Shown: piece by piece, positions 1 to 12,096 of the stretch
How positions within the stretch are numbered: the first letter of the stretch is position 1
Layout of the letters: every line of letters starts with the position of its first letter
NCBI GenBank assembly: GCA_018417955.1
Contig: JACTVC010000030.1
Span: 511,544 to 575,543 of the forward strand
Origin: Laccaria trichodermophora
Lineage: Eukaryota > Basidiomycota > Agaricomycetes > Agaricales > Hydnangiaceae
Direction of reading: 5' to 3'
DNA length: 64,000 nt
Made by a program: the position numbers and the translations under genes
Notes under the pieces: model-generated
The model's input: the letters and a program-made list of their open reading frames with translations, nothing else
Told to the model about the DNA's origin: nothing
Database searches by the model: none

Positions 1-257
1 TCCCAGTGATACGGGATCTTCATCGGTGTACACCCTTTCTGCGGTGATGACAGCAATCATTAATTTGTCAATAACATCTCAACCAACCTTTTTGAGCGTC
101 TTTTGTCAAAGTCATGCGATGGACGTTTGTTCACATTGTCCACTTAGCTGCGGCTCCAGCTGGGACAAACCCAGGAACGGGCGTGGCAGTGCGACCCTAT
201 CAGGACTCAAATAAATCAAAATCAAAATCCCCTTTCATCTCCCCCTCACCGTCCGCT

Positions 258-945
258 ATGGACCACCTCCCTCCAGCGGACACACAGCACCCTCCACCGC
301 CCGAAGACGACGCATGGCCAACACTCCTTGTCCTCCCCTTCCTCGTTGGCCAAGTCGCATTCTTATCCGTATGGGTCGTCTCACAGCTCATCTACCTCAT
401 CTCTTCCGCATGCTACAAGAACCCAAATGAAAACCCTAGGTTCGCAGAGTTGTTCTCATACAGCTGTACTAGTGAATTGATCATTTTGTCTATTATAGGT
501 TGTCAATCATCGTCTTGCCCGTCGGGCTGCTTCTGCTGATCACGAGTGTGTATCATCTGCGGATCTACCTCCGCCACGCGCGGAAACTCCACCTGCTGGC
601 CGTTGGGATGTATTCGATGGCCACGCTCAGCATTTGGGCAGTCTTGGGACTGATGATGGCCTTGGAGGATTGGACACATGATGGGAAACGGGATACGTTG
701 GTCATTGTGTCATTGGGGATTTTTCAGCGGACGGGGTGGATTTACTTGTGAGGTTTTGTCATCGTGGGGCGTAGTTGGTTACTGACTAGAGTCACTCCTG
801 TAGCTTCTGGATACTCGTGTCAATGCTTGCTTTCACGGCGACCGCTTTTCATAGATTGGGGAAACCGGGTATGTGGGATTTTCTTCTTAACTTGACGTCG
901 AGATTGATTAAAGGGTACACAGCGCCGCAACCTATTGCCATATAG
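258..945 (+). CDS. Small multi-pass membrane protein, hypothetical
   Basis: Three exons (258-439, 499-747, 804-945) join in frame to a protein of 190 residues. The ATG at 258 is the first one that opens this frame. The product starts with a proline-rich, acidic cytosolic-looking stretch, followed by hydrophobic segments at roughly residues 25-50, 65-85, 95-115 and 135-160, so four membrane helices are likely. Motifs that stand out are LLVLPFLVGQVAFLSVWVV near the N-terminus and LSIIVLPVGLLLLITSVYHL after the first intron. Introns are 59 and 56 nt with GT-AG ends. I do not recognise the family and no catalytic motif is visible. The downstream neighbour is the convergent regulator gene. The gene model is fairly secure, the function unknown. 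Confidence 0.6.
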
Positions 946-1687
946 CTGCACGTTTGAGCGACGGTCAGAGTCTATCATGGGTTAAATTATCTAGCCCAAT
1001 TACACGAACTCCCGATAGCAACGTCGGCATGATAACGTTGAATCAGTGTATACGCCGTCCTGGTAACTTATGAAATACATATTCATTGTACATCTAGCAT
1101 GGCTCTACGACGACTGCGGGCTGAGTGCCCAACCTCACCTGATAATGTGAGGTTAGCGATATCTATCGACCATTGGCACCCGACTTACATAAAGATGGAA
1201 CAGATTACAAAGAAGTAACCAGGTTAGACTGAGAAACCTGGGGGTTCGAAAAAATTGAAAAGAACCTCTTTTAGACGGACAACTTCGCAAAGGGTAAAGT
1301 TTGTAAAAGGCAAGGCGCAAATTGCCATACAAGAGAGCTGTTGCGCATGCCTCAGCTGTTATTTCGCCGTATAACAAGGGCTGTGTGTAAATGAGAGGCA
1401 CAAAACGAAGTGATCCATAGTGGGTATAACAAAATGGTTTTCTTACATATGGTGAAGCAAAAGGAGTAGTTGAGCAACATAATGATAATTGGGTATAAGG
1501 GGCAAAAGAAAATTTACGGTAGAATGTAGAGCGAGAAAGGGTCTATCCTCGGGAGGCACTGTGTCCGTGGAAAATTCCAGAGCCTTGCGTCAGCTCACCA
1601 ACACTCAACAAATAGTTGCCCCACTCGTCTAACCTGCAGAACCACCGGAAGTCAGCCAGATCAATACTTGAGGAAGGCAAACAAAAC
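946..1687. other. Intergenic, no gene seen
   Basis: This lies between the small membrane-protein gene and the 3' end of the convergent regulator gene, so it should hold both 3' untranslated regions. Only short ORFs without recognisable motifs are present (for example 1153-1401 on the minus strand). Confidence 0.5.
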
Positions 1688-4600
1688 TCACTCGAACCCA
1701 CTCGGTACAGTAGACCACATGGAAAGCATATCCTGATCGACTTCTGGGTATTGCAGCTGTTGTTGTTCTACATGCAGCAGACTTCCGCTCCCAAGTGGCG
1801 TGTGTGGATGTAGACGGAACATCCCGCTTCCACCAAACTGACTTTCCCTGTACACAGCATTGACGGAAATCGAATCACCCATCAAGGTGGTAGATGAACC
1901 CGTACTCGGTCCCTCAGGAGATCTAGAAGAGCTGAGCGACATGGGGTAATGACGCGCCATGTCTTCTGAACCTGCCGCCAGCATTCCCTGCACAGCGCTC
2001 CCCATCCCCGTTATGTCTGATCCAGGAGAAGAGCCGGACGTGAACGCAGAAAAATTCGTCACAGGATTTACATCCCCACTTATAAACTGCCCGCCAGCAC
2101 TTGGAGTATACCAATGAGTCTGGTGGTCACCAGACGACTGTCCCATGGTCGAGAACGTGATATGACCATAATCATCCGGCAACCTCGCAAGATCGTTACT
2201 ATACATTGGTAACGCGAAGAACTGACGGGGTGAGGGTAGTTGCTCCTGCAAATTTGAGGGATGTGGGAGTCGAATAAGCTGCTCCTGCTGTTCGCCGGCC
2301 GAGAAATTTTGCTGCGGGAGTAGCGGTAGACTGATCGGTGTTGACGCATTCCCACTCACCCGCCTAGATTCAGCCATATCCCTTAGCGTACCCACAGACA
2401 ACATGGCGTCGTACGTGGGTTCACCGCCCGTAGAGCTTTCAGAATACCTTCTGCGCTTGTTCGTCATAAGTGGACTAGGCTGTGGGAGAGGGAAATCCCC
2501 CATTGTGGCCAACTCGCACAGGATATCCCTAGAAAGTGATCTCGTATCAAGTAAAGGGTGGGATTGACAGAGAGCCGTACCACAGCCGGCCTGCTGAATG
2601 CCACCGGTTTTCAGATGCCCTCAACATACGCATGCATTTGTGGACATCGACCATCTCCTTGTTCGGATCTGTGGATAGCCCTGAGCGCTTCGCTCCCCAT
2701 ATGCTCAGCAAGAGCATGATGCCAGAGGTGAACACAGGCATCTGAAGGAAATGTGTAAGCTTTTATCCGCCTCGTGTCAAACTCTCCGAGTATATACCTG
2801 TGCTAGCGACGGGGGGCTGAGGTCCCGCTTCCGCTGGATATCGATGATATGACTACAAGCTCTCGCAGCATTGGTGCAAATCGCGAGGGATGGAAATGGC
2901 AACAACGATGGCTTGCTTGGGGATGGGATAAATGGGCGGTGGACGAGAATTTGAATGTGGTAGTACGCCGAATACAGGACAACAGATTGGTTGAAAAACT
3001 TGATGTCCTCGCGATGAGGATCCCAACGCACTGCGGAGTTCAATCAGTAGTAGAATAGCAAAAGTGGATAATCGTTTACAATGATCGGGTACTGAGCCTA
3101 CCCACTTGTTCAGAGCCGAGTCGAGCTCCGCAACTATATTGTGCTCCCAGTTTGGACCGACAAAACCAAGAAGGTTTTTGGACTTGTTGATCGAGTACTA
3201 TTCACATTCAGTTCAAACAACGGGAGCGCCCGGAGAATCTGATAAAACTCACGATTGTGCGCAAAGCAAAAGATAGAATTTGGTTGAGCTTGAGGTACAA
3301 ATTGAATTGGGTGATAAGGGATGCTTTGTTAGCAGGTTGCTTAAAGCATTGCGACGGATCAGGGTGCTCCCAGTATTCATCGTCGCATTCGATTGGCATG
3401 TCAAGGTCGAAGCTGAGAAGATGCATTAAGAAAGGGGAACCCAGAGTGCCGAGGAAGTACTTACTCTTCCTCTTGGATTGCGCAGGAGCGGCCGAGAGAG
3501 GAACTAAATGCACGGTCCATGCATACCAGCATCCTGTATCGCAAAACCTGTTGGTGTAATTTGTGACGAGTCATAAGGTTCATACCAGAATGCACGCTTC
3601 CATAGCTCGTTCTCCACGGTCAGAGGATGATCCCGCGCTTTCCTCTTGTGTGCTCCAACCTCCTGCGCCAATCTAATACCGATCCCGACGAGGGTCCAAC
3701 AAGATTGAGGGGCAGAAGAGTCTTGGAGAAATTGCAACGACAGCTGAAGGAAGGTTGAGATCGAAGGTCTCTGAAAGTGTGTACCAGCTTACGCAGTAAA
3801 ATTGCATATCGTAGATTGAGGGGGCCGCCAAAAGCGACTTTCTGACCATTTGAACCTGATTAAACCACTTCCAGCCACGGGAATGATGAGACCCCGTTTC
3901 GTCGAGAAAGACTCGCGGGTCTTTTGAATACCGTGAACCATTCGCACAAACAACCAGGAGCGTGACTGCAAAACCGTTGTTTGTAAGATGTAGCTTGTCA
4001 GCTATAGATCTCTCGAATGTGGGCCGGTGGAGAAGTGGTTGGTAGAGGTTAAAGTGTGTAAAGTATAGATCTACAAGCTGGACGACGAGGTCGTCTTCAG
4101 GGAACACGTACGTTAACGTTTGTGGCTGGCTTTCGACTTCTCGCTCCCACTACAGTTGTAAGCAAGATAATAGCCACAACGAGTGAAGGCTAAGGGCTCA
4201 CGGGATTGCGAGACCAAAATTCCGGACGCTTGTTTTCAAGATTCATGGAGGGGGCGGGTTGAACGTAGTCACTCCCAGTGTACTCGCTTTTGAGCTCCAT
4301 GGCGGTCTGAACGAGCATAGCACCACTTGATTTGCCAAAAAACCTCGAGTCAGGATTGCCAATCTCGAGTCTCTTCAGATTATCTAACAGAACGGCGTTG
4401 ACAACGTCATCGTCATCATCATCTATGGGATCGTCAGGATTGTTGACTTTGCTGATAGCAGATGCGGCTATATCGTAAGAAAGTCTAGGTGACCGCGCGT
4501 CGTCGTTTGATTGATGTAACTTTCCAGAAGTACTCTCGGAAGACCCTTCCAGAATAGCGCCAAGTTCCGCCAAGACGTTATCATCTGGGCAAAACTGGCG

Positions 4601-5158
4601 GATGTTAGGAGAGCGCATTAGCCCAATGAGAGATTCAACATACTATTCGCAGGGCGTTTTCCAACTTTTCCACTCTCTTCTCCAACCTCTCCACATATCT
4701 AGAAAATCCGTTTGAGTAAAACTTGCGAGATGATCATAGCAGTCTGCGAACCCCTTAGGAAATCCTCGTTTCTAATCAAGATAAATTAACAACGCACACA
4801 TCATAAGGTTGGCTTGTCTACTCACCTTCACTACTGCCGGCTCGACATACGTGCAATTGAAACTCCAAGTGATACAGTTTGTACATCGATTTCCAGGCAT
4901 ATTAGGCCCATCGCCTGACAAAACATCAGTACCGTCGAACGTCACCGACATTCGCTGCACCTACATCGAACTGAATATGGATGAGCCTGCCGATGGACAC
5001 CAAGAGACGGTCAGCGACGTACTTTTCTTCCTCCTGCAGATATCGCATGCTCGCTGTATTCGACGTTTCTTGGTACCCAAACTGTCGTCATTGTGGTCCT
5101 CACCCCCAGAGGACATTGTGGTGGAAAGGTGATCAGAGGCAGTGTGAGAGTCGGCCAT
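1688..5158 (-). CDS. Zn(II)2Cys6 transcription factor, XlnR-type
   Basis: Fourteen exons can be joined without a break: 5158-5023, 4970-4965, 4914-4826, 4771-4752, 4698-4644, 4594-4202, 4149-3793, 3743-3586, 3533-3465, 3412-3253, 3197-3080, 3030-2798, 2741-2581 and 2528-1688. They sum to 2796 nt, or 931 residues plus stop. The N-terminal zinc cluster has all six cysteines, starting ACDICRRKKIRCDG and continuing MPGNRCTNC and FNCTYVE, then a linker and a coiled coil (YVERLEKRVEKLENAL). The middle carries the fungal-specific transcription factor domain, with LLHRPTFERSI, SWYTL-free splicing into LSLQFLQ, VGIGIRLAQEVGAH and FWMLVCMDR. The last third is low-complexity, rich in Ser, Gln and Pro, as expected of an activation region. 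Family members such as XlnR/Xyr1 regulate hemicellulase and cellulase genes in ascomycetes; the target in this fungus is inferred only. The 6-nt exon is essential for the cluster. Confidence 0.9.
4965..4970 (-). other. 6-nt microexon inside the zinc-cluster coding region
   Basis: Sequence TTCGAT on the minus strand is flanked by an upstream intron ending in attcag and a downstream intron starting gtaggt (4915-4964). Including it changes the frame so that KK is followed by IRCDG, supplying the third cysteine of the Zn2Cys6 cluster. Leaving it out loses that cysteine. Confidence 0.85.
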
Positions 5159-6786
5159 TTGAAAACCTCAGTTTTGGTCCTTGAACGCCGGCGGCCGTGC
5201 GGAGAAAGCGAACTTCTTCCGAGGTATTCCCGTTACACTTACGGGGCGAGAAAGAACTTGCATGATTTTGTATATCTGACAAAAAATCGAGCGTTCGCCG
5301 GGTTTTAGAGTTGTGTGTCGAGTAACCCTCCTGCACAATCGTGGTGAGGTTCTTGAGAGGAGAAGGAGAGGGGAATGACCGACCACTGTTAGACATTGCA
5401 TCGCCCATATCTGGGCAAATACTCGATGGCACCGAAAACGGTTCTGGCTGCGTCGTCGGATCATCTGGGTTGTAGCGCATCCAAACGATGAGGAAGCCGT
5501 TCCTATGTCGCATGTCCTTGCAGGCCACCAAGACTAGATCACAACGTGCTGCGCGAGCATGGGGAGACAGATGACTCACACAATCAAGGGACGATTGGGG
5601 GGAAGATGGGGTCTGAGCAAGGTCGTTGGGAGTCGTTAAGAAGCATTTTTGAGTGACGGCAACGAATTGACTGTTTCAAACGTCTGGAAGGAAAGAAGGT
5701 TGATCCACCTGAGATGTCGGCTGATAAATTCCAATGTACGACAACGGAAAGGCAGCGGAAAGAAGGAGTCGAAGCAGTCTTGGGACCAGGGAAGCTTCGT
5801 ACGATGGTTGTAAGATGGAGAGATTTGGTTGAAGTCCCTGGTGTCGTTCCCATCCGCTGTGGTGGTCGGCCCAACGGACCGTCGGAGATTCAAAATACAA
5901 CACGTTGAAACTGAGGGTCGAAGCCAAATAAGCTCTCGGGCTTTTAAGTTGCCGAAGTTGACACTCTGGCACAGCAGAATACTAACGATGGAGGAGTGAA
6001 CTCTCAAAATGAGTAACTGGGAAAGCTAACCATCTTCTCAATGTCAGTTAGCGCGTCAACGAGAGGCCTAAAATCAATGTTAACCTCCCCCCCAGTTCAA
6101 GCCCTGGTTGCGGTTATCTGGTGCCGACTACCTTACGTTCCGCCGCATCCCACCTATTGGGAACACCCTCTAGAACAACCATTCGCCGCACTATGTTTCA
6201 CATTCTGTCCCACGAAGATCGTTTCAGCCCGCTCGCTTTCTTGAATCTTGGGTAACACCGCACAAACACCGCAGGTAAAAGATTGGGTAAAGACTTCAAG
6301 TAAACGAGGTCTTGAGTAGGGATTGTCGCGTGAGATGGGGTAACCATTATTGGCTTGGCACTGCCTGTGAGTCTCAACAACACGTTTCGGAGGATCACAT
6401 GGCAACTATACCATCGCCTTGCCTTGGCCTCTTTCGTGTATTCTTTACCTTTTACCCAGCTTCAAACCTCTTTGTACTAAGTATCGAAAAAGTTTCACAT
6501 CAGGATTCAGAATGTTCGATGCAGTCTTTTACCTTCATCAGCCCTACATTATTGTTTCTAAGATTCGCTCCATAGCTACCACACTCTCCGCCGTCTACGC
6601 GTCTTTATGTTCCCCTTTATATGATTAGTGCTCATCGCATTGGACGTTGTACATCAAATTGAAGCGTTTGGACCTTCGCCGATTTCAATCTTGAATCATG
6701 ACAATCTGCTGTTAGTTTCTACAAATACAAATTTATTTCCTAAACGAAAAAAAAAAGCCCAAAAGACTAGAGAGAGAAAAAAGAAA
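5159..6786. other. Upstream region of the regulator, no convincing gene
   Basis: This holds the promoter and leader of the regulator gene (minus strand) and the 3' flank of the next minus-strand gene. Several overlapping ORFs of 60-150 codons occur on the minus strand (for example 5133-5579), but none has a recognisable domain, and the longest overlaps the start of the regulator in another frame. Confidence 0.5.
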
Positions 6787-9330
6787 TTAAAGGTTATAGA
6801 CTCGAGGCTGCGTGCAGTATGCAGCGAAGCTATTCTGAGAGATAAACGCTACACCAAGGGGAGCCAGGACATCGAAACCCAACTTCCTGGAGCCAAGGCA
6901 GACTTTGAGGACCTCACAGTGGTTGCGCTCCGTGACAGCGGTTTGGATAGCTATACCTCCCAGTGGCTGGCGTGGATCTGCTGAGGAGTATCGGAGGACA
7001 AAGCTTGGAGCGTCGTCGATGAATTGCCACTCTTTATCGACCGCCCGAAGATAAGTAGTGTTCCCAGAGTCTTGGAGCGAAAAATTAAGATAGGGCGAAA
7101 TTTGATAAGTCCCTGTCATACATGGGACTGGAACCGTAGTCGAGTTGGTCGTCGTTGCGCATTGCGCTGAAATGGAATCGCTTTTTCCAGGGGAAGCGAT
7201 TGATATGGAGTGTATGTCCGGTTGGAGGTCTGCAGGAATGACCCTTTGTGATACTGCGCCTGCGAACGAAAGCGTTTGGGATGTTGCGTTTGGGTCGTTT
7301 GTCATGATGTAGTCGAAGTAGTGGACTTTTGTGGTTGAGTCTGGGGTTTCGGGGTAGTAGAATGACATGAAGGGCTGTCGAGAAGAACCGAGTGAGGGAG
7401 ATTGGATGACAGCTTCTCCCGCGTAGGATTTACAGAGGTGCGTCCATTGGTACTTTGAGTGTGTATCGTGAGCAGGGGTATTCGCGTGAACGTATTGCGT
7501 CTTACCTGTTGGGCGAGGGGCAGGGCGGCGAATGGGGCAAATAATGGGCCAGCGCACATGACGAAGGCGATTGGAAGGACGATTGTGAGATGGAGGGTCC
7601 TGCTCAGATACTTGATGAATTGTTTGTATAACTTGTCCATTGGGGACGCTTTTGTCGTTTCACGAGACTTCCACCATCTTACGAGCTCGAAATAACTGGT
7701 CCACACCAGGATATTGATGACGCACACCATGTATCCACAGACGTACACTGATCGACAATGTCAGGCGGGTAGAGCGATGAGTGCGGTGAACATACGAGAA
7801 ATGGAAAATGGTTTCCACAATTTGTGGTGGGCGGTCACTATGTTACGGTGGTTGGGCTTTGACCCTCCTTCCACGTCTGAAAGCAGGGGGTGTCAGAGTT
7901 TGTCATTTAAAGTTCGAACGTGACGGATACAAACATCCCAAAATCCAGGCGGCTTGAAGTGACGAAACGGAGAGCCATACAACGAAGACTGGTTCACGAC
8001 TGAGCGCTGAGCTTTAACACACACAGTTTGGTGACCGACTTACCGCCTAGCCATTGGAGGGGTGACCAGGAAGCGCGTCGTGTTTCCAAGAGATCTTGTT
8101 CCCAGGGATTTGGTTGCCCAGTCAATAAAAATCGGACACCAGTGCAGAAATACAGAGGCATGCTCTTGAAGTAATTGCATATATCGCTCGATCGCTTGAT
8201 GAGCAATTCGACGACAGCAAGGAAGGGCGGTATTATAGAGAAGACTGAAGTCACCTAGAATTGCAATAGTAAGTGCAGATGGTTATCATCGGACCGTTAT
8301 TACCTGGCCATAGTTGAACTGATAACCATCGAATGTTAGCCCCCTGGCTATCCCAAGGCACCAACTCCAATGAAAACACAAAACAACGAGGAAAACCATC
8401 CAGGGGTGAGACTGCATAATGACAACCCTAGCGATCTCATGTTATCCCGGAGTCGAGGGTGTTCAAATCAAATGACCTACCAACTCGCCATCGGTACATA
8501 CCAGACCGTAAGAAAAAATCGCTTCCATAGTGGGAGGTGTCGCGATTTGAGTCGCCGAGTTTGGTCTTTGTCAAATATGTCGTATCTATGGCGAACCAGA
8601 TAGATGCCGTATATCCAGAGGCCTAGGAGTGACACTGTTCCTAATCCTCCTCTTTCTTCGATGTCGTTTATCAAGTCCCTACCCATTATATCGAAAACGC
8701 CGATGAAATTGGACGTGATCTGGAACTCAGTCCACAGGGATAGTGTCATTCCGTGACAGAGTGCACTATCCCTGAAAGCCTTTGTGTAGAAAGACGTCAT
8801 GATATTGACAAAGAGCCAAAGAAGGGGTAGGGCCAGGCCGAGGTACCGCACAACAGCCTTAGATGACATAAGTTTCTGAAAAAGGATATTGGGGCGGCGG
8901 AAAACGTCTCGAAATGAAGAATAGACGAGATAGACTGTTATCGGAGAAGCAGTAACGGCGACAGCATAATGAGCATCAAACAAGGAAAGGTCTCCGCTCC
9001 CAATGCTTGACGCCGTTGCAATGAGGATTGGATAGACCTGAGATAAAAGCATAAAAATCGAGGTCTTCAAATCCTGGCCTGACCAGCGAAGGAGGATCGC
9101 TGTTCTCGAGATGTGGCATACGTTTAAATAGTTTCGCGGGGGTGACTTACGAAGTAGTATGTTGATGGATATATCTGCGTTTATACGTACGTCAGAGAAG
9201 TGATCGATTTTTCGAAGACATAGAACATACTGGACACTCCTACTGCGATTCCTCCTACGTCTGGGTTAACAGGGCCAGTACGAATCGTCTGAGCCGTCAG
9301 GCAAGGATTAGGCAGACTAGTGGAATTCAT
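6787..9330 (-). CDS. Large multi-pass membrane protein, hypothetical
   Basis: I read this as one gene starting at the ATG at 9330. The exon starting near 9068 (the long open stretch to about 8500) is joined through short introns to 8044 and upstream, then 7988-7935, 7876-7796, 7747-7506 and 7452-6787. The last four junctions were checked and keep one frame. The N-terminus (MNSTSLPNPCLTAQTIRTG) is followed by many hydrophobic helices: FMLLSQVYPILIATA, YLGLALPLLWLFVNIMTSF, LGLWIYGIYLV, VFSIIPPFLAVVELLI, VFVVWLSVSSLQAAWILG, YMVCVINILVWTSY and IVLPIAFVMCAGPLFAPFAAL. The last 200 residues are hydrophilic, with several Asn-x-Thr/Ser sites and cysteines, and look extracellular. No known transporter or receptor signature is evident. 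It could in principle be two neighbouring genes, but the reading frame runs through. Confidence 0.6.
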
Positions 9331-10539
9331 GGCCGAGAGGATCAGAGGAGCCTTGGGGTTAGAGAGATGAAAGGGGCGGATATTTGGGGTTTTCCTCAAA
9401 TTGATGATGTGCGGTTGTTACCATATCCACGGTTCAAGTTGTACTGTTTGAATGTTGTGTTCTCATGATCTAACCAGCAATGTCAGAAGTACGGAAAGAG
9501 AGAGCTAAGAATGTTGCTTGCCTTGGGCTGGCTTCGGACAGCCTCGACCTCGATATGACAATCATGACGCAAGGTTTAATTGCTTTTCAGGTACCCGTGC
9601 ACGTAACATGGTGTGGCTCCTTTCTGCGGATATCATTGAGGTTGTTGAACAGCTCCAATTTGCACTGCCAGGTGGGAACGTTTGATTTTAGATTATCGAT
9701 CGACACCTGATGTTAGCTGCTTTATGAAAATAATTGAAGGAATGAAACGATCGTACTTTTGAACATCGCTCAGGCTAAAATGGGAAATTGATCATAGGCG
9801 CCGAACGACGTCCAGGTGTCAACACCAAGCCAAGACGCTGTTGTTTGGTGAAGGACAACCTTAGAGGAGAAAATGTGCATGTTCGATAAATGAGGCTTAG
9901 TTCGGAAAAACATAGGCTCTTGAAGTTGCCACTGAGGCTTCAGGCAGCACAGTTGAACGTCTCGACCAAGAAGGCAACTTGAGGGTGGTTCCGAGGATCT
10001 GGTAGTGGGAACCTTCATGTAAGCATGTGAAGAGGAAACTTACCCACTTCATGAGAATCCGTACCTCGAGGACGATCTTCAGATGAATCGAATTCATGTA
10101 CTTAGATCATCGTGATGAGCGCTGGGAAACAACTGGGAAACAGACGTTGTGAGGTCATACTCCGATGTAATTTAAGGTTAGGGGCAAGTGGAAGATGCTT
10201 ACCTCTCCCTTATGTCGACGAATTTACCGTAAATCGAGCTCAATTTACAGGATTTACGACACCGTCACCAACTGGTTCAATTTACCATGCTTTCCCTTGC
10301 TTTCCTAAGAGCTGGCTTGTCCCTGCGATCAATTTACAGGGTCCGTCAAGCTCAGGGTACCCTCTCTGATATCACATCTATTCAGCATTCCACTTCATTG
10401 GATTCCTCGCAATTTCTCTTATCATTGCTGTATGTAGGACAAAATATAGAGATAATAAGTCCCCCTCAACAGCTTGATAAAATATAAAGTCCCCCGCCAC
10501 AAGGGCATTGTACTACCCTCCACAATATATGAACCGCGT
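9331..10539. other. Intergenic, no supported gene
   Basis: Only short ORFs are seen. A minus-strand stretch from 10097 (ATG AAT TCG) with a possible 5' splice site near 10043 runs to about 9770, but it has no recognisable domain and frames change. The motif aatttacagg occurs at 10239 and again near 10331. Confidence 0.4.
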
Positions 10540-11190
10540 CGTTTGTTTTGGGCCACTTGACATGAGATGAGATGGGCCGCGCATGGTGGGATGGATGGGA
10601 AGAAGCCGCATCAATGATGGGCAAGTGGTAATGCGGCAACTTGGGGAGACGAGGATACTGGTTTGTAAATGTAATAGGATAAGTTGTTCGCAATGAGAGA
10701 GTTTTGAACGAAATATGGGACTCACGTAGCGGATCTCCCGCTTCTCGGGTCGTCCCTCATGTCCTAAAGAGCCCCAGATGCGTCCGTTGACGCGTTACTT
10801 CGTCCCTAGTGCACGAACTCGCTGGTGCATGCAACATGCATTGATGAAAACGGTGCCGCACTGTTTGCTTTGTGCCGTTTGGAACGCCGCACTGATATGT
10901 GATGAGACGGGCCACTCGTGGTTGGAAGGGATGAAGCCGCATCAATGATGGGCAAGTGGTGATGCAGTGACTTGGGGAGACGAGGTCACTCAGGCCGGGC
11001 TGGTGATCAACTACCGCTATAGACGTTATAACAGGATTTACCAGCAATGAAAACACTTTGAACGAAGGTCACCGGTCAAGCGCTCATCTAGCATATCCCG
11101 TGCTTCTCAGATCTCCCCCTATGTTGAAAAAAGCCCCAGACGCGATCTGCGACGCGTCATTCCGCTCCCTGGTGCACAGACTCGCCATTA
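10540..11190. repeat. Diverged direct repeat, two copies about 330 bp apart
   Basis: Copy one (about 10540-10830) and copy two (about 10865-11190) align over nearly their full length. The best conserved core, gaagccgcatcaatgatggg, starts at 10602 and at 10933, and both copies continue with cttggggagacgagg and later with agagccccagatgcg / aaagccccagacgcg and then gtgcac. Neither copy encodes a protein I recognise. The pair may be an old tandem duplication or part of a larger repeat family. Confidence 0.7.
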
Positions 11191-11579
11191 CGCTATTCGA
11201 GGAGGGCGACAGGTCGATTGGGGCGGCGTACGGTAATTCGAATGTGTTGGATGGCTGGCGGCGTTGAGCACGCGTCGGAGATGCTGCGTGCGAGAGGCAG
11301 GGGAGAGCATCAGCCATCAGGGTAAGAGAGTGATCTCTGTAGGAATTCCGGCCAAGACCGTAATTAATTAATTTACATACATGATTTTCTAATTACATAA
11401 TCAGAAATCTGGCTGCCGAAGATCTCACAAGCACGCTCATCCTCAACGATCACGGTGTCCGTGCGCCGAAGGACTATTTTGGCCAAACAGGCACATCGTG
11501 TGGAAGATATAAAATGCCAATCGGCGACATCTTTCCAACGTCAACATGATAACAACGCCAATATCATCCTTGTTGCGCT

Positions 11580-11900
11580 CAGCCCCGACACGGTGTACAA
11601 TGCTCAAGATTTCCCGCTCGAGATTCTCGTGGCGATATTTTATAGGCTTACTTTCACCGACGTTTTCTCATGCCAAAGAGTAAGCCAGGCTCCATGAGAT
11701 CCTCACTGACTGCACCTCGACTCAAACACAATATATATAAAAAACATCGCTGGCATTCAAGACAACCCTTGGTGCAAACTTCCTACCCGTGACTGTTTAG
11801 AGTACTTCTCGAAGTCACCGAGCGCTTGTGGCCTTGGCTAAAGCACGACCCGGCGTTGCCTATCAAGGAATGGGGTTGCTGAGGAAACCGTCGGGGCTTC
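11580..11900 (+). pseudogene. F-box protein relic
   Basis: The stretch FPLEILVAIFYRLTFTDVFS followed by CQRVSQ is a good F-box start (start of helix 1, I-F, D-V, C-x-x-V). After VSQA the frame stops, but the next frame continues plausibly with LHEILTDCTSTQTQYI, and a third frame continues with YIKNIAGIQDNPW, as in F-box proteins of mushrooms, where a short hydrophobic segment and an aromatic-containing stretch follow. The frame shifts twice within 150 bp and no long ORF follows, so this is best read as a decayed fragment. The true borders are unclear. Confidence 0.55.
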
Positions 11901-12096
11901 CACAAAAAGAACGGATTCTCGATAGTTTTATCCCATACATAAAGGTACATACATACAACATTCAGAAGACCAATCTATACCAAGGAATCAATCTACGTGC
12001 TATGCGATGTAATACAGGGAGGTCTGCAAAGGAATGGAAAAAAGGAATGCCCAGTCAGAAAGCGTCAAGCCCTCTAACGTTAAGTTCATTAAGAGA

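Noticed and set aside
5133..5579. 148-codon minus-strand ORF before the regulator
   Set aside because: It overlaps the first regulator exon in another frame, has no domain and has no clear splice partner; taken as leader or promoter sequence.
7302..7748. Separate gene starting near 7748
   Set aside because: The stretch starts with GTG rather than ATG, and the splice from 7796 joins it in frame to the upstream exons of the large membrane-protein gene.
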